Part shown: one piece after another, positions 43,048 to 53,498 of the stretch
Layout of the letters: the number at the start of each line of letters is the position of its first letter
Numbering within the stretch: the stretch's first letter is position 1
Assembly: GCA_004431415.1 (NCBI GenBank)
Contig: QPMI01000248.1
Coordinates: 1-53,498, forward strand
Direction: 5' to 3'
Source: Cyanophora paradoxa
Taxonomy: Eukaryota > Glaucocystophyceae > Cyanophorales > Cyanophoraceae
Length of the DNA stretch: 53,498 nucleotides
Position numbers and translations under genes: made by a program
The notes under the pieces: model-generated
What the model saw: the letters and a program-made list of their open reading frames with translations, nothing else
The model's database searches: none
What the model was told of the DNA's origin: nothing

Positions 43048-44030
43048 GCCGCAAGTTGGCGTCGATTTACGTCGCTGCCGTTCTACACGACTGGCCGGCT
43101 CGACAGCGGGACAAGATTAAGCCGCATCTCACTCTCCGAACCAACGACGTCGACATGGAGTACTTGCGACTCGCCGCCGAGAACGCGCGACTTCGGGACC
43201 CGACGCAGTTTTCGGCGAGGTACCTCGAAGTCCACAACGTGTTGACAGACATCCTTCGTCGCCGCACGCCTGGAACGCCGTCCCCGACCACTCCGCCCGA
43301 CAAGCACGCGCAGCTGCTGGCCGACGAACAGCTCGCACGTGAACTGCAGGCTCGCCTCGACGCCGAAGCTGCCAAGGGAGAGGACCCGGTGCAGGCCGCG
43401 GCGCAAGCCCCCTACTTGCAGGCTGCAATCGGTGGTATTGCTCGTGGCCGCACCATGGACGCCCGTCGCCGTACTGCGGCAGCACAGGCTCCACCGCGCC
43501 AATCGGCGAGGCACGGGGGAACGGTCAGGGGCCGCGGCCGCGCGCTCCCGATTCATACCAGCCGGCCCCAGACCCCGGGCAACCCTCACTACCACGACGA
43601 CGACATGACGTGCCCAACGGCACCGGTGACACCGCCGACCGACGCCCCGGAGCCCCCGGCCCCGCGGAACGACCCACCCCCTGCGCCCGAGGTGACGGCC
43701 TCGTCGACGGACACTCCGGACGCCCAGCCCGTTGCACCCGCGACGACGACTCCGGACGCCCAGCCCGTTGCACCCGTGACAACGACTCCGGTGGCCCCGA
43801 CGCCCGCTCTCGAGACGCCGGTCTCGTCGACGGCCGCTCGAGATGCTTCGCCCATCGCACCGGCGATGGCGACCTCGCTGACGACCCCGCACAGCGTCCC
43901 GTCCCCCACGGCCGTGGCTGCGGTCTCGACGGCCCCGTCGCCTGCGCCTGAGCTACTGGCCCCGTCCGACGCCCCGCCAGCCCCGGCCACGACTGTGACG
44001 GCGGCCCCGCCGCAGAGCCCGGCCCAACCC
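43044..44030 (+). CDS. Retroelement block B: helical head and Pro/Thr-rich linker
   Basis: A frame one step back from block A begins at its stop, reading SRKLASIYVAAVLHDWPARQ, LTLRTNDVDMEYLRLAAENA and LLADEQLARELQARLDAEAA (a charged helix). An Arg-rich part (GGTVRGRGRALPIHT) and then a long Pro/Thr/Ala linker with two 36-base repeats follow. The only start codon at 43044 is GTG, so I read this as continuation of the upstream protein through a minus-one step and not as an independent gene. Confidence 0.5.
43713..43784 (+). repeat. Two tandem 36-bp repeats (TPDAQPVAP units)
   Basis: Units at 43713-43748 and 43749-43784 differ at only a few bases and encode 12 residues each. The unit length equals that of the 39385 repeats, but the sequence is unrelated. 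Confidence 0.8.
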
Positions 44031-44032
44031 CG

Positions 44033-46610
44033 ATGCTGCCGATCCCGTCACTTCACCCCGACTACACTGCACCGACCGACGCGTCGATGCCTGACTCGAC
44101 GACTGCCGACTCGTCGGGCACTGAGAGGACCGAGGACGTGCCCATGGGCGACCCGCGCGTTTCGAGGGGGATCATCGTCGACACGCCGACCTTGCCGAGC
44201 CCTCACGACGACCGTGACAGTCCTCCTGACACCGACGAAGACACGTCCAGCGACTCGGAGCCCGAGATCAAGGACGTGGCCGCCGACCTTGGACACCGCC
44301 ACGCCTGGACGATCCTCCGCCTCAAGCCCGTGGTGCACAACCAGCTGCGTGCGTACCTGGACACGCCGCGACGCTTCATGGTCACAACGACGACGACGGA
44401 TTGGCGCAAGACCCCTGAGACGCCGACCCTCTTCGCCGCCAGCGAGCTCACGAGCTGCATGCACCTCGCAGCTGCCCGCAGCAACACGCCTACTGGGCAA
44501 CCGTTGCTGGGTACTCGCCCGAGTGACCAGGCTCACTACCTCCTTCAACATCTGACCGAATTCCGCTCCGTCATCCACGTCATCATGCGCCTCGCGCGGG
44601 CTCAGCCCTTCGCGCCTGGGGAGACGGCGACCACGTGGCCTCACCCGAACGACCCGCTCGCCGATGTCCTCGGACGGCCAGAGATGCTGGAGCTGTTTGG
44701 TTTGACACCGACAGAGTTCACTCTTGTACACCAGTCCAAGACTCCAGTCGTACCGTGCATCCTTCAGGTGGCTGTCAACCTTGCCCGCAATCTCCGGACG
44801 CTGCACTACGACGTGGAGATGACGGAGAGCGATGAACGGTTCTTGAACTTCGACAAGATCACGAACACGGCGACGCGCCTTGCAACAATCAGGCAACTGG
44901 TCCAAACTGTCAAGTTCACGGCCCCGCTCACAGGACCTGACGACATCTATCTGTCTACGCTTCGACACGGTTCACCGCCGCCCGACATCGCCTTGTCGAT
45001 GCGTTCGACGGCCCTGGCGCGGGCGTGGGACATCGCTGCATACTTCGACCATTACAAGTGGGACGAGACGCGCGACCGCTACGGGGATAGCCGATTTGCT
45101 CACCTCTACGACGTTCGTGACCCAGCACCGAGCTCCGACCGTCCATGGCCGACGAGTCACGCGCCGTTGCTGTCAATGCTCACCGAGCAAGTCGAGAACG
45201 TACTCCGCCTCGTCAACATCACAGCCGACGTCGAGGGCCCCGGCAACTTCCTGCGCCGTTACTACACGTCCCGTTTCAACCCGAAATCCGACGCGAACCC
45301 GGCTACGAACCAGCGGGCGACCGCCGAGCTCGCGGAGGAGATCCGGCTGAACAGCCAGTTAGCAGTGGTCGCGGCACGCGATGTCCATCGTCTGCGCACG
45401 CCCCCGTCAGCGAGTCCGACCTACACCACTGTCTTCGGCACGGACTGTCCCGTCACCGCTCCGGCGTCCTCCCCTCAAATTTCACGAACGTCGTCGCCGC
45501 GTCTGTCACGGAGACGACTGCGCTGGCAAGGCTCGCCGAGCTACATGACACCACCGTTGTCGCGATGTCAATCACTACGTTCATGCACAAGCGTCAACTC
45601 GCCAAGAAGGGCAAACCGATCCGTCTCGAATCGCGACTGCACGCCCCCGTCTTCACCCCGAAGCAGCCCGAGCCAGCTGTCGAGCTCTATTACAACTCTG
45701 ACCGTTACATAATGGTGCACCCTGAAGAGGCGGCGCTCCTGGCGTGCAAAACTGCGTGGCGCTCCCATATCCTCCAGCTGACTCTCGAGGCCATGCGTCG
45801 CGCGTACAAGCTCGAGACGGAGTCAAGCACTCGTACTGCGAGCAAGCTTGCTTTCGGCCTCGTCGCTCGACTCGACACTGCACTTAGCAAGGCTACGACC
45901 ACCCAGCGCTTGGCGGTAACACGGGCCTTCCTCCTGGACGCCGAGCATCGATTGAATCTGTTCTACTGCATGCTTTACCCGCGCTACCGCGATCACCTAC
46001 TCCCTGTCCTCCCCAGTCCGATGGTACCCGTCACCGACCCTCTCGCCGTCCCGGTCCCACGGCCCCCTGAGCGCGACGTTGACGAGTACGGATACCTGAC
46101 ACAGTGGACGTCGGACGGCATCGACATCTTGCCTCGCGTTCCTGACTGGGATTCCCTCGTTGGACTTGTCGACGACATGAGCAAGGACACTTTCTGGAAC
46201 TCCAACACGTACTTCGGGCTTCGTGCCCGCGCTATGGTCTACGGAACAGAGCGCAAGCGCCCCCGCGAGAAGCGACCGAATGACGAGAAGTTGCAGAAGA
46301 AGGAGCGCAAGGCCGCCCGGCTCACTCCCGAGGAGGTCGACTCCATCATCTCCAGAATTTTGAGCGAACTCCACACTGTTCCTTTCAAGGAGGTGCTACT
46401 CTCGGAGAACGCTGACATTCCTGACGTCTATTTCTGGGCCTTCCTCAACGAGGAATGGGCGAAGGGCTTCACGGTCGTCGACGGCGCTGGCTACCAGCAC
46501 GGAGTGTGGCCGGATCTGAGCGGCGTGATGGTCCGACGGGAACCGCGACCTGATTCGACGGAGAACGAGCGCGACACGTTCTATGCGGGTTTTGGACGGC
46601 GCAACAATCA
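44033..46610 (+). CDS. Unrecognised retroelement polyprotein block C
   Basis: The coding signal runs in one frame to about 45470 and one step back from there to 46610. It starts with an acidic Ser/Thr/Asp linker (SPPDTDEDTSSDSEPEIKDV). A globular part then has HAWTILRLKPVVHNQLRAYL, ELTSCMHLAAARSNTPTGQP, FRSVIHVIMRLARAQPF, LRTLHYDVEMTESDERFLNF and VENVLRLVNITADVEG. After the step come RLAELHDTTVVAMSITTFMH, RAFLLDAEHRLNLFYCMLYP, a basic stretch (ERKRPREKRPNDEKLQKKER) and DIPDVYFWAFLNEEWAKGF. The mixed hydrophobic/charged composition and lack of stops argue for a real protein, but I recognise no family. Confidence 0.55.
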
Positions 46611-47860
46611 CATCAACGGGAATTATTCGCCCAAACGATCAACGACTGGTACCCAATCCGTCTCCACAATCCTCGCCCCCCACTCCCGTACGGCATGCGC
46701 ACATACAGCCCCGAGGAGACGCGAGCTGGAGGTGACTTCCTACCTCTGGATACTGATCCGGGACGGGATACCTCCTATCACATCTTCATGACACCGCTTC
46801 TCTTCACGAACACGGACTTCCTGGCCACAGCGTACTGCAAAACGATCCAGGAACATGGGCGACACGCGCCCCACATCTTCGCCGTCGCGGCTCACATCCT
46901 CGGAGGCCCAGCCCCGTTCGGACAGACGGCTGATCTGACCGAGGAGCTCACTGTGGAGGACGGGCACAGACCGGAGGAGCTCCCGAGCCGCCGCCGGTCG
47001 AAGAGCTGGAGGGAATCCCGACTCGGGACCCACCCCCAGTTCATCCCGCCACCACGACAAAGAAGTACATGCACGTCCTAGGTGAGGTCCACATGCCATA
47101 CGTGCTACTCGGCGACTCTGGTCTCGAGGCATTTCTCCGGCGCGTCCCGTACATGCGCCCATTCCTCATGAAGATGCACGTACGCTGGTCGAACTTCTCG
47201 CGAGCACTCAGTCGTGTCCTACGCTACGGCGTCGGCCCCGGCACCTACCCGTACCGCGCCGGTGCTCCCGGCCATGGCGAACTCAGCCAGCACAACCGCG
47301 CGGGCCTGCCCTTCCGATCGTTCCTGATCACGGCCGCCGACGAGTTCCACCCGGCCAACAAGTATGCCGACTACTTCGACTGCATCTACGACGAGGACAA
47401 CCACGCGCACCTCCGTGACTCCGCTTCACGTCAAGATGTCGAACGATGCTTCTACGAGATTGCCATGCCCGACGACCTCAACGCGCCGCCCATGACTCTT
47501 ACGCCGGCCAATGCTGACCTGTGCGGCCCTCGAATCGTCCGATTCACGCACGTTGCACCGGCCGGACCCAGCCGCGGTGCCCCCAACACGATCCAGAACC
47601 GCTCGCACATCACTATCTTCGACGCGAACAACCGGAACACCTGGCAGCAGATCATCGCGGGCACGAGGAAACCCCAAACGAGGCGGCGGGGCCGCACCCG
47701 TGCGGCCCCGACCCCAAGTACTTCCCGGTGTCCGTCAATGACTACACTGGCCCTGGGGGCGTCGTCGTGTCTCTGCGTCGTCGCGGGCCCACGGGCACCG
47801 CGCCTGCAACGCCCCCGTCGTCCACCAGGTCCTGGGGTTCCCGCTTTCGGTACACACTTG
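46610..47860 (+). CDS. Unrecognised retroelement polyprotein block D
   Basis: The coding passes through three frames (steps near 46610, 47030 and 47660). Segments: INDWYPIRLHNPRPPLPYG, YHIFMTPLLFTNTDFLATAY, HAPHIFAVAAHILGGPAPFG, MHVLGEVHMPYVLLGDSGLE, FLMKMHVRWSNFSRALSRVL and YADYFDCIYDEDNHAHLRD. The step at 46610 lies at a TTTT run where one further T would join the flanking segments. No known domain recognised. Confidence 0.5.
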
Positions 47861-49770
47861 GGTGTACGGAATCGCAGCGTACCTGGCGGCGGCAGTCAAG
47901 CTGCACGGTGCCTTGTCGTTCTTCCTCGAGCCCCTACCGGGGGAACTCGGGAACATCATCATCGACTACGTTCGTAGCCACGAGGATGAGCTGCACTTCC
48001 GCTTCACGGCTTCAGGCGAAGTGGCGCGCAGTGCCAAACTCGACAAATGGTACGAGGTCGAGTACCCTGACTGCGAACGCGTCGACCCGGCACATTTAAT
48101 CACAGCCTTCGAATCCCTACTGCACAAGGCAACCAACGACTGGTTGGCGGTCCAGATCAAGCACGAGACACCCCCGGCGGCTCGCGAAGATGTCGACATG
48201 GATCGAAACCACTGCTGGCCCGTAGCATTCCGACTCCCGGATGGAGTCATCAACGCACTCAACGCCCAAGTCCGGGGCGCTGACTTCGATCCCACGAACG
48301 ATCCGTCACACCCGCATCGTCCCAGTGTCTATGACGTCAACGCGAGCGCAGTGCGCAACGCTATTATGGATTTCGAACAGCGATACGCCGACATACACGA
48401 GCAATTCCGTCACGCCGAATATGGCAACTTCACATTCGATCCATTCTACAATGAATTCGGCGCCGCCATCTTCAGTCGCGAACCGCAGGCGCGGGCGCTA
48501 CTCCACGGTTGGTTGGAACAATTCGTTTACAATCACGCCACCGTCGACGCGGCGACGAGGCGGCCCATCACGTTCACTAGCCGCGAAGCCTACCGGGCGG
48601 TACAGATCGTCGACGTCCTCCCCTGCGTCACTCCCTGGGCGATCCGGACAACGACAGCCTCCTTCGTCAGATCCCCACATTTACATTGGTCACGGCCCCC
48701 ACGGCGCGCCTGTCGACCCGTACGAAGGCCGCACGCGCTTCACTAACATCATGAACTACATCACTACGACGAAGGCAGAGGAGTCGCGCGCGTACATTTG
48801 GGACCCGCGCCTCGACGGCAAGATCAAGCTCGTGGGCACGGACGAGTACATTCGTCGGAACCCTGGGATTGCGCGCAAGCCCTTTGTCCGACCCTTCGTC
48901 GTCTGGTCGACCGACTTCAAGGATCTGCGCACCAACGAGCCGACGGGACTGGCACGCTTCGGTCACATCCAGGGTGTTGTCTTCAAGCCATCTGGCAGTA
49001 ACAGGCCTCCGCGTCGTAGTCCTACGGGGACCGAGACGACGGGAACCTCTGACGGCGACGACTCCAGCTCGGACAGTGGTGGCTCCACCGCCGAGTCCGT
49101 AGCTCCATCGGAGACCCCGTCGGCCGGGACGCCGAGCCTAGCCTCGCGCGTGCAGTCGTCCGCGTTCGCCCCCCACGGCCTCCTTGGACCGCTCACACGG
49201 CAGCACACGTACACGATTGCATACAACGACCTCACTAATCCCAGGACGTCGACGGATCTCACGATGGGCTGCTGGCTCCTCTACTCTGGACGGGGACCGG
49301 ACTACGAGCGGATCACGTCCGCGCGACACCGTGCCTTCGAGGACCCTGAATTCGCTGCCAGTTATCACTTGTACGACTGGTCGCCGCTTCAGCGGTCTCA
49401 CCAACTCAACGCCCACGCAATCCTGGAGACGCTCCACGAGATCGAGAACTTTCGGTGGGATTTCACAACCTCTCAGGGCCTGTCAGCCGACCTCGCTTTC
49501 ACTCGCGCCTTGTTCACTCGGGCGGCCTTCATCCTCAATTCAATCGGCCTCGCGGCGTGGGACGTGGTCCTCCACAATGACTTCCGTAGTCATGACGCTC
49601 AACGGACACGTTTCTACGAGCGGCACGTACTCCAACGCGACACGCGCCTCCGCCACGCTTGGCCCCAACTCGTCAAATATCTCCGGGCGTCTCTCTCGCG
49701 CCACCGCGAAGCCATCCCGTTCCGATCCCCGGAGAGCCTGGCTACCGGCCGGCTGAACGACGGGATGGCG
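47860..49770 (+). CDS. Unrecognised retroelement polyprotein block E
   Basis: The frame is open from about 47860 to 48620, with two close steps near 48620 and 48680, then open to about 49770. Segments: GIAAYLAAAVKLHGALSFFL, ELGNIIIDYVRSHEDELHFR, CWPVAFRLPDGVINALNAQV, FEQRYADIHEQFRHAEYGNF, HIYIGHGPHGAPVDPYEGR, NIMNYITTTKAEESRAYIWD, an acidic Ser/Thr/Gly linker (TSDGDDSSSDSGGSTAESV), then MGCWLLYSGRGPDYERITSA and LFTRAAFILNSIGLAAWDVV. No known domain recognised. Confidence 0.5.
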
Positions 49771-50700
49771 CAGCGGGGACCGAAGTTGACGCGATCAACG
49801 AGATTCACTATGGCTGGCCCAGCAACCGCCACCTCAACAAGCTCGCAAACGCCGACTGCAAGCCCATCCTTGGCGTCGGATACTTTTCAGCCACAATGCG
49901 CAATCACCGGCCCCCGCTGCGTCTGTCGGCAGCTCCCTGCAGGGCACGCCCATTCGCCGCGACGGACGTCCTCATGAACGTGCACAGGCGGACAACCACG
50001 CGGAAGCGACCTCGCCTCAAGCGGACGGCACCGCTCCCGCCAGCCAGCGTCATCTCCGGTTCGACACCGTGCACACCGTATGAGCAGAGCTACCTCGCCT
50101 CGCTTCGCGTCTGCGCGGCACGCATGTTGGGATTTGACGACGTCGAGGACCCCCTTGACGTTCCCCTCTTCGGCGACGGCGGCCCGTCAGTACCACACCC
50201 CATTGCGCGAATGACGGACACGAACCGCACGCTCAGAGAGCGCATCAACGACGGCCGAATCTGCGTCAACTTGCACATCGCCGCTATCGATCACCGACGA
50301 CAAGTCCTTCAATACCTCCTCACCAAGGCATTGGTGGATACAGGAGCCGCTGCGGACGTACTCGACGGCAGTATCGCCGACAAACTGCCAGGCCTTCGCT
50401 ACAGCAACGCTCCGCGCGTGCACCTCACCGGCTTTGGAACGGACATGACTGCCTATGCGCGCATCGCATTCATTGCAATTAAGGTTGGTCCGGTCACAAT
50501 TCCGCGGAAGGTCCTCGTCGTCGCGCCTGGTCTCATGGGCAACACTCCAATGCTACTCGGCCTCACAACGCTGGTGGCGCTCAACGCTCACATCGTGCTC
50601 GACCCAGCAAATTGGGGAATGACGATCACGTCGCCTGACTCCTCGGATGGCGAACGATTCCACGTCCCTTTTCGGCTGCGGGCCAGCACGACGGCGGCGT
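49770..50700 (+). CDS. Retroelement aspartic protease (retropepsin) region
   Basis: The active-site motif VDTGAA lies at 50334-50351 within KALVDTGAAADVLDGSIADK. It is followed by a strand-rich segment (HLTGFGTDMTAYARIAFIAI), VGPVTIPRKVLVVAP and the second conserved part PMLLGLTTLVALNAHIVLD. This is the retropepsin-like fold of LTR elements, which matures the polyprotein. The N-terminal 550 bases (INEIHYGWPSNRHLNKLAN, RKRPRLKRTAPLPPASV) are a basic linker. The frame is one step back from block E. Confidence 0.85.
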
Positions 50701-52070
50701 TCTGGTCCGATTGGCGAAGGACATCACTGTACGGCCGGGTGAATCGCTCGTTCGATGTTACATGCCACAAACGACTTCGAACACGACTCTCGGCGCACCG
50801 GAAGTCCTCCTCACTCCGCCACCACTCCTCCTCGACGACGACGGCTTCGACGGAGCCGACGAAGTCGAATTCTTGGTGCCATACCAAATTCACCGCAACC
50901 CAGCACACGGCACGTTTTTCGTGCAGATCTGCAACCCTCACAGGCGGCCTGTCCGCCTGCGAGCCGGAACTGTGATTGCGGAGACTGAATTCGGGACTTG
51001 GCCGGAGTCCGAATTCCGTCCACACGAGAATGTCGAGACCTACCCCAAGGGGTGTTACAGCTCCTGGACACCTCAACAACAACTGACATTCCCGATCTCT
51101 TCCGTAGCCGCGCAAATCTATGAGAACTTCAAGCCTGTTGTCGTACCCCGACGCTCGCAACCACGGCGCTACATCTCCCGAGCCCGACGCCTCTACCCGG
51201 AGGCTACCACCGACGACCGCCCGAACCCAACTGCAAGGAGGGCGAGGCGGCGCATGTTGGCTCCGTCGATGCTGCTGCCGACATCCCGCTATCCACGAGG
51301 CCAGCGAGCGTCTCATGTCGTACGTCGCACGTGTCGTCACCCCTTACACTGCTCGAACCGGCGATCACTTCAACGACAAGGAGCTCATGGAGCTGGCCAG
51401 TTTCTTCGAGCCTCACTTCGCCCGCTTCGACTCCGAGCCGATGCTGGTTGGCCCCGCAGTCGGCCCACGGTGCCCATCGCGTCCGTCAATGCCGACGCTC
51501 GAATGGAGCCCCCGTCGAGTGACACTGCGCCTCCTACAAAGCCATCGCCCGAGACCATCAAGGCGATGGTGGACGCCCTGTTGAAACCATCGGAGTCGAA
51601 CCCCGACGCCCTTCCCGAGGATCGCACTCAACTCCAGAACCTTCTCACGCAACGCCAGCACTGCTTCGCCCAGAACATCAATCCACGCGAGCTCCTGAAG
51701 TACAAGCACAGCATCCGACTTCTGCCCGGCGTCCCCGCCAAGCACCTCCCGCTGTACACCGTCCCTCGCCGGCTCTCTCCGCCTGCGGAGAAGGCTGCGA
51801 AGGCGGAAATCGAGAAGCTGCTACGCGACGGTCTCATCGAGCCTTCGCAAGCTGGTTTCGGCAGCCCCGTGGTGCTGGCACCGAAGAAGGATGGCACGAT
51901 GCGATTCTGCGTCGACTACAGGAAGCTCAATTCCCTCACGGAACGTGATGTCTTCCCGTTGCCACGCATTGAGGACCAATTGGAGCGCCTACAGGGTGCG
52001 TCCACGTTCTCGACTGGCGACGCAACGTCGGGTTTCTGGCAGTTGGAACTCGACGAGGAGTCACGTGACC
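50700..52070 (+). CDS. Retroelement linker and N-terminal reverse transcriptase
   Basis: After a frame step near 50700 comes a beta-rich segment (DEVEFLVPYQIHRNPAHGTF, RPVRLRAGTVIAETEFGTW). Steps near 51220, 51290 and 51470 surround MSYVARVVTPYTARTGDHFN. Reverse transcriptase then begins with LPEDRTQLQNLLTQRQHCFA, the KHSIRLLPGVPAK strand, LLRDGLIEPSQAGFGSPVVL, KKDGTMRFCVDYRKLN and FPLPRIEDQLERLQGAST, followed by FSTGDATSGFWQLELDE. These are RT motifs up to the first catalytic Asp (D of STGDATSG). The frame then fails near 52070. Confidence 0.88.
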
Positions 52071-53498
52071 TGACACATTCATCGTCCCCTGGGGAATGTA
52101 CAGGTGGAAAGTGACCCCTTTTGGTATCACGAACGGCCCAGCGGCGTTCTGTCGAGCCGTGACGTCAATTTTGGGCAACCTTTTGTCCACCTGCGTCGTG
52201 GCGTACGTCGATGACCTCACGGTCCACTCGCCGAACGTCAAACAACACCTTCTCGACCTGGAGGCCTTCTTCGCTGCGATCGACCGCGGTAACCTCAAAC
52301 TCAAGCCCAGCAAATGTCGTTTCATGGTGCGGGAAGTCGAGCTGCTCGGATTCCGTGTCAGCAGCGACGGCATTCGCATGGACCCCAAGAAGGTTGAGAT
52401 CATCTCCAAGATCACGGCGAACGAACTCCAGACTGTCGAGCAACTCCGCAGTTTCCTCGGCCTCACGGGCTTCTACCGGCGCTTCGTACAGAGTTACGCG
52501 CGACGGGAACTTTCCCTGCGAGACCTCCTCACGGACGCACTACGAGCCGACCGGCTCAACTTGGTGTGGAATGACGAGGCTCTCGCTGCGTTGGACGACC
52601 TCAAGAAGGCGATGTGCGAGGACATTGTGCTGATGCTGCCCGACTTCACGAAGCCGTTCATCATTTACACGGACTGGAGCAAACGGGCCATGGGAGCGGT
52701 GCTCATGCAGGAGGACAAGGACGGCCGCGAGCGCTCGATCGCATTCATCAGTCGTACTCTGACAAACATGGAGCGCAAGTACCAATCACCAACGGAGGGC
52801 GAATGCATTGCGGTACTCTGGGCGGTTAAGGTCTGGCACCACTACTTCGTCTGCGGCCACCCGTTCACGATCCGCACGGATCATTCGGCGTTGCAATGGT
52901 TGAAGACACAGGAGCTGGCGAACAACAAGACGCTTGGGCGCGCGGCCATCGCCCTCAACCACTACAACTACACTATCGAGTACCGCAACGGGCGGTCGAA
53001 CGTCGTTGCGGACTGCTGCTCTCGCCTTGCGGAGACGCACGCAGTGTACAAGCCTGGCGGCGCTGACGGCACTGACATCACGACTTCGATACCAGACGGC
53101 GCTCACGGGTTCGGTGTGCCCGATGCGGGAGACTACGACGATCCACGCGAACTCTACCGCGTCGCCATCACCGCACCTCCTCGGCCCTGCAACATACTCT
53201 GGACGGGCCGGCGTGGATCCCTACTGGGGATAGACGCGCGCCACCACGCGACCGAGCACCTTGCCCCGGCGCCACCGCGCCGAGACCGCGACGACCCTCA
53301 GACTTCACGGCGACGTCCAAGGTCGTTGAGCCCGACACTCAGCGAGTGCGTGACATCGTCGAGAAGGGGCCTGGAAGACGTGGAGTCCCAGATCACGCTG
53401 GAACGGCTCCACGAGAACGGCGCCCTCTCTGCCCCGACGTCGTACCCATGGAAGTTGACACGCCTGCACGGCCGCAGCGGCAGACGAGGCGGGCGCGA
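52070..53498 (+). CDS. Reverse transcriptase (YVDD) and RNase H, open to window end
   Basis: A minus-one step near 52070 resumes RT with VPWGMYRWKVTPFGITNGPA. The catalytic YVDD box is at 52204-52215, followed by LKLKPSKCRFMVREVELLGF and LRSFLGLTGFYRRFVQSYA. RNase H has YTDWSKRAMGAVLMQ, FISRTLTNMERKYQSPTEGE, AVKVWHHYFVCGHPFTIRTD and VVADCCSRL. The last corresponds to the VADALSR motif of Ty3/gypsy elements. The frame stays open with no stop to 53498, ending in an Arg/Pro-rich linker, so integrase lies outside. Partial at the 3' end. Confidence 0.92.

Larger units (their letters stand above)
36900..53498 (+). mobile_element. Giant Ty3/gypsy-like LTR retrotransposon (3' end outside window)
   Basis: One coding direction throughout, with composition distinct from host genes and no short GC-rich introns. 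The order is gag-like region, CCHC knuckles (39074-39175), about 11 kb of unrecognised coding, retropepsin (50334-50640), reverse transcriptase (51620-52500) and RNase H (52640-53040). The frame is still open at 53498, and integrase and the 3' LTR are expected beyond. The PR-RT-RNase H order and the RNase H motifs (KYQSPTEGE, RTDHSALQWL) are Ty3/gypsy-like. Ty3 elements usually have the protease soon after the nucleocapsid, so the 11 kb insert makes this one exceptional. The frame is interrupted about twenty times by minus-one steps. The left boundary given is approximate. Confidence 0.85.

Noticed and set aside
39030-52080. Reading each open frame in the retroelement as a separate gene
   Set aside because: Most have no ATG at the point where coding begins, and they abut at minus-one steps, so one interrupted polyprotein is simpler.

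Overview
This window is nuclear DNA of a very GC-rich, intron-rich microbial eukaryote, most likely a protist or microalga. The evidence is a set of conserved eukaryotic proteins (PAN3, a TFIIIC subunit, GT92 and fucosyltransferase-like membrane enzymes, a RING protein) split by very short introns, and a GT5-type alpha-glucan synthase of the long protist kind. I cannot place the lineage from sequence alone. The introns are mostly about 45-110 bases. They often start with GC instead of GT, carry a CTGAC/CTAAC-like branch site, and end GCGCAG or GGCAG. Intergenic DNA is less GC-rich and full of short palindromes.

Layout. 23-2737 (+) PAN3 deadenylase subunit. 2738-4382 spacer. 4383-about 6280 (-) alpha/beta hydrolase of the Ser type (GHSAG). 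7274-8974 (+) epoxide-hydrolase-like alpha/beta hydrolase. 9479-11146 (+) GT92-like glycosyltransferase, convergent with 11419-13459 (-) fucosyltransferase-like type II membrane protein. 13520-15066 spacer with imperfect repeats. 15067-16853 (-) a membrane-anchored coiled-coil protein whose coiled-coil exons have been tandemly duplicated. 17101-18799 (+) unknown polytopic membrane protein. 19037-20064 (-) TFIIIC tau55/GTF3C6-like. 20294-22954 (+) adenylosuccinate lyase. 23314-25284 (+) cysteine synthase. 25942-28968 (+) helical-repeat protein with a C-terminal RING finger. 29359-35766 (-) a large fusion of a GH13-like domain, a GT5 glycogen/starch synthase and a C-terminal CBM48. 35767-37361 palindrome-rich spacer and presumed retroelement leader. 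37362-53498 (+, running off the window) a very large Ty3/gypsy-like retroelement.

The retroelement is the most unusual object. It has a gag-like region, two CCHC knuckles, a retropepsin (DTGA), a YVDD reverse transcriptase and a Ty3-type RNase H. About 11 kb of coding sequence of unrecognised function lies between the zinc knuckles and the protease. The reading frame steps about twenty times across the element, and every step I could resolve is in the same direction (minus one). With those steps ignored, the coding stretch from 37362 to the window end reads as one giant polyprotein. Either unpolished consensus deletions, deletion-biased decay, or some recoding process could explain this.

Functionally the host genes are a mixed housekeeping neighbourhood (mRNA decay, Pol III transcription, purine and cysteine synthesis, storage glucan, glycosylation). 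I see no operon or pathway cluster. Genes sit close together in alternating convergent and divergent pairs, so divergent pairs such as 20064/20294 and 16853/17101 must share short promoter regions. Exon boundaries were inferred by eye from frame, splice signals and family similarity, so gene ends are firmer than internal exon limits.
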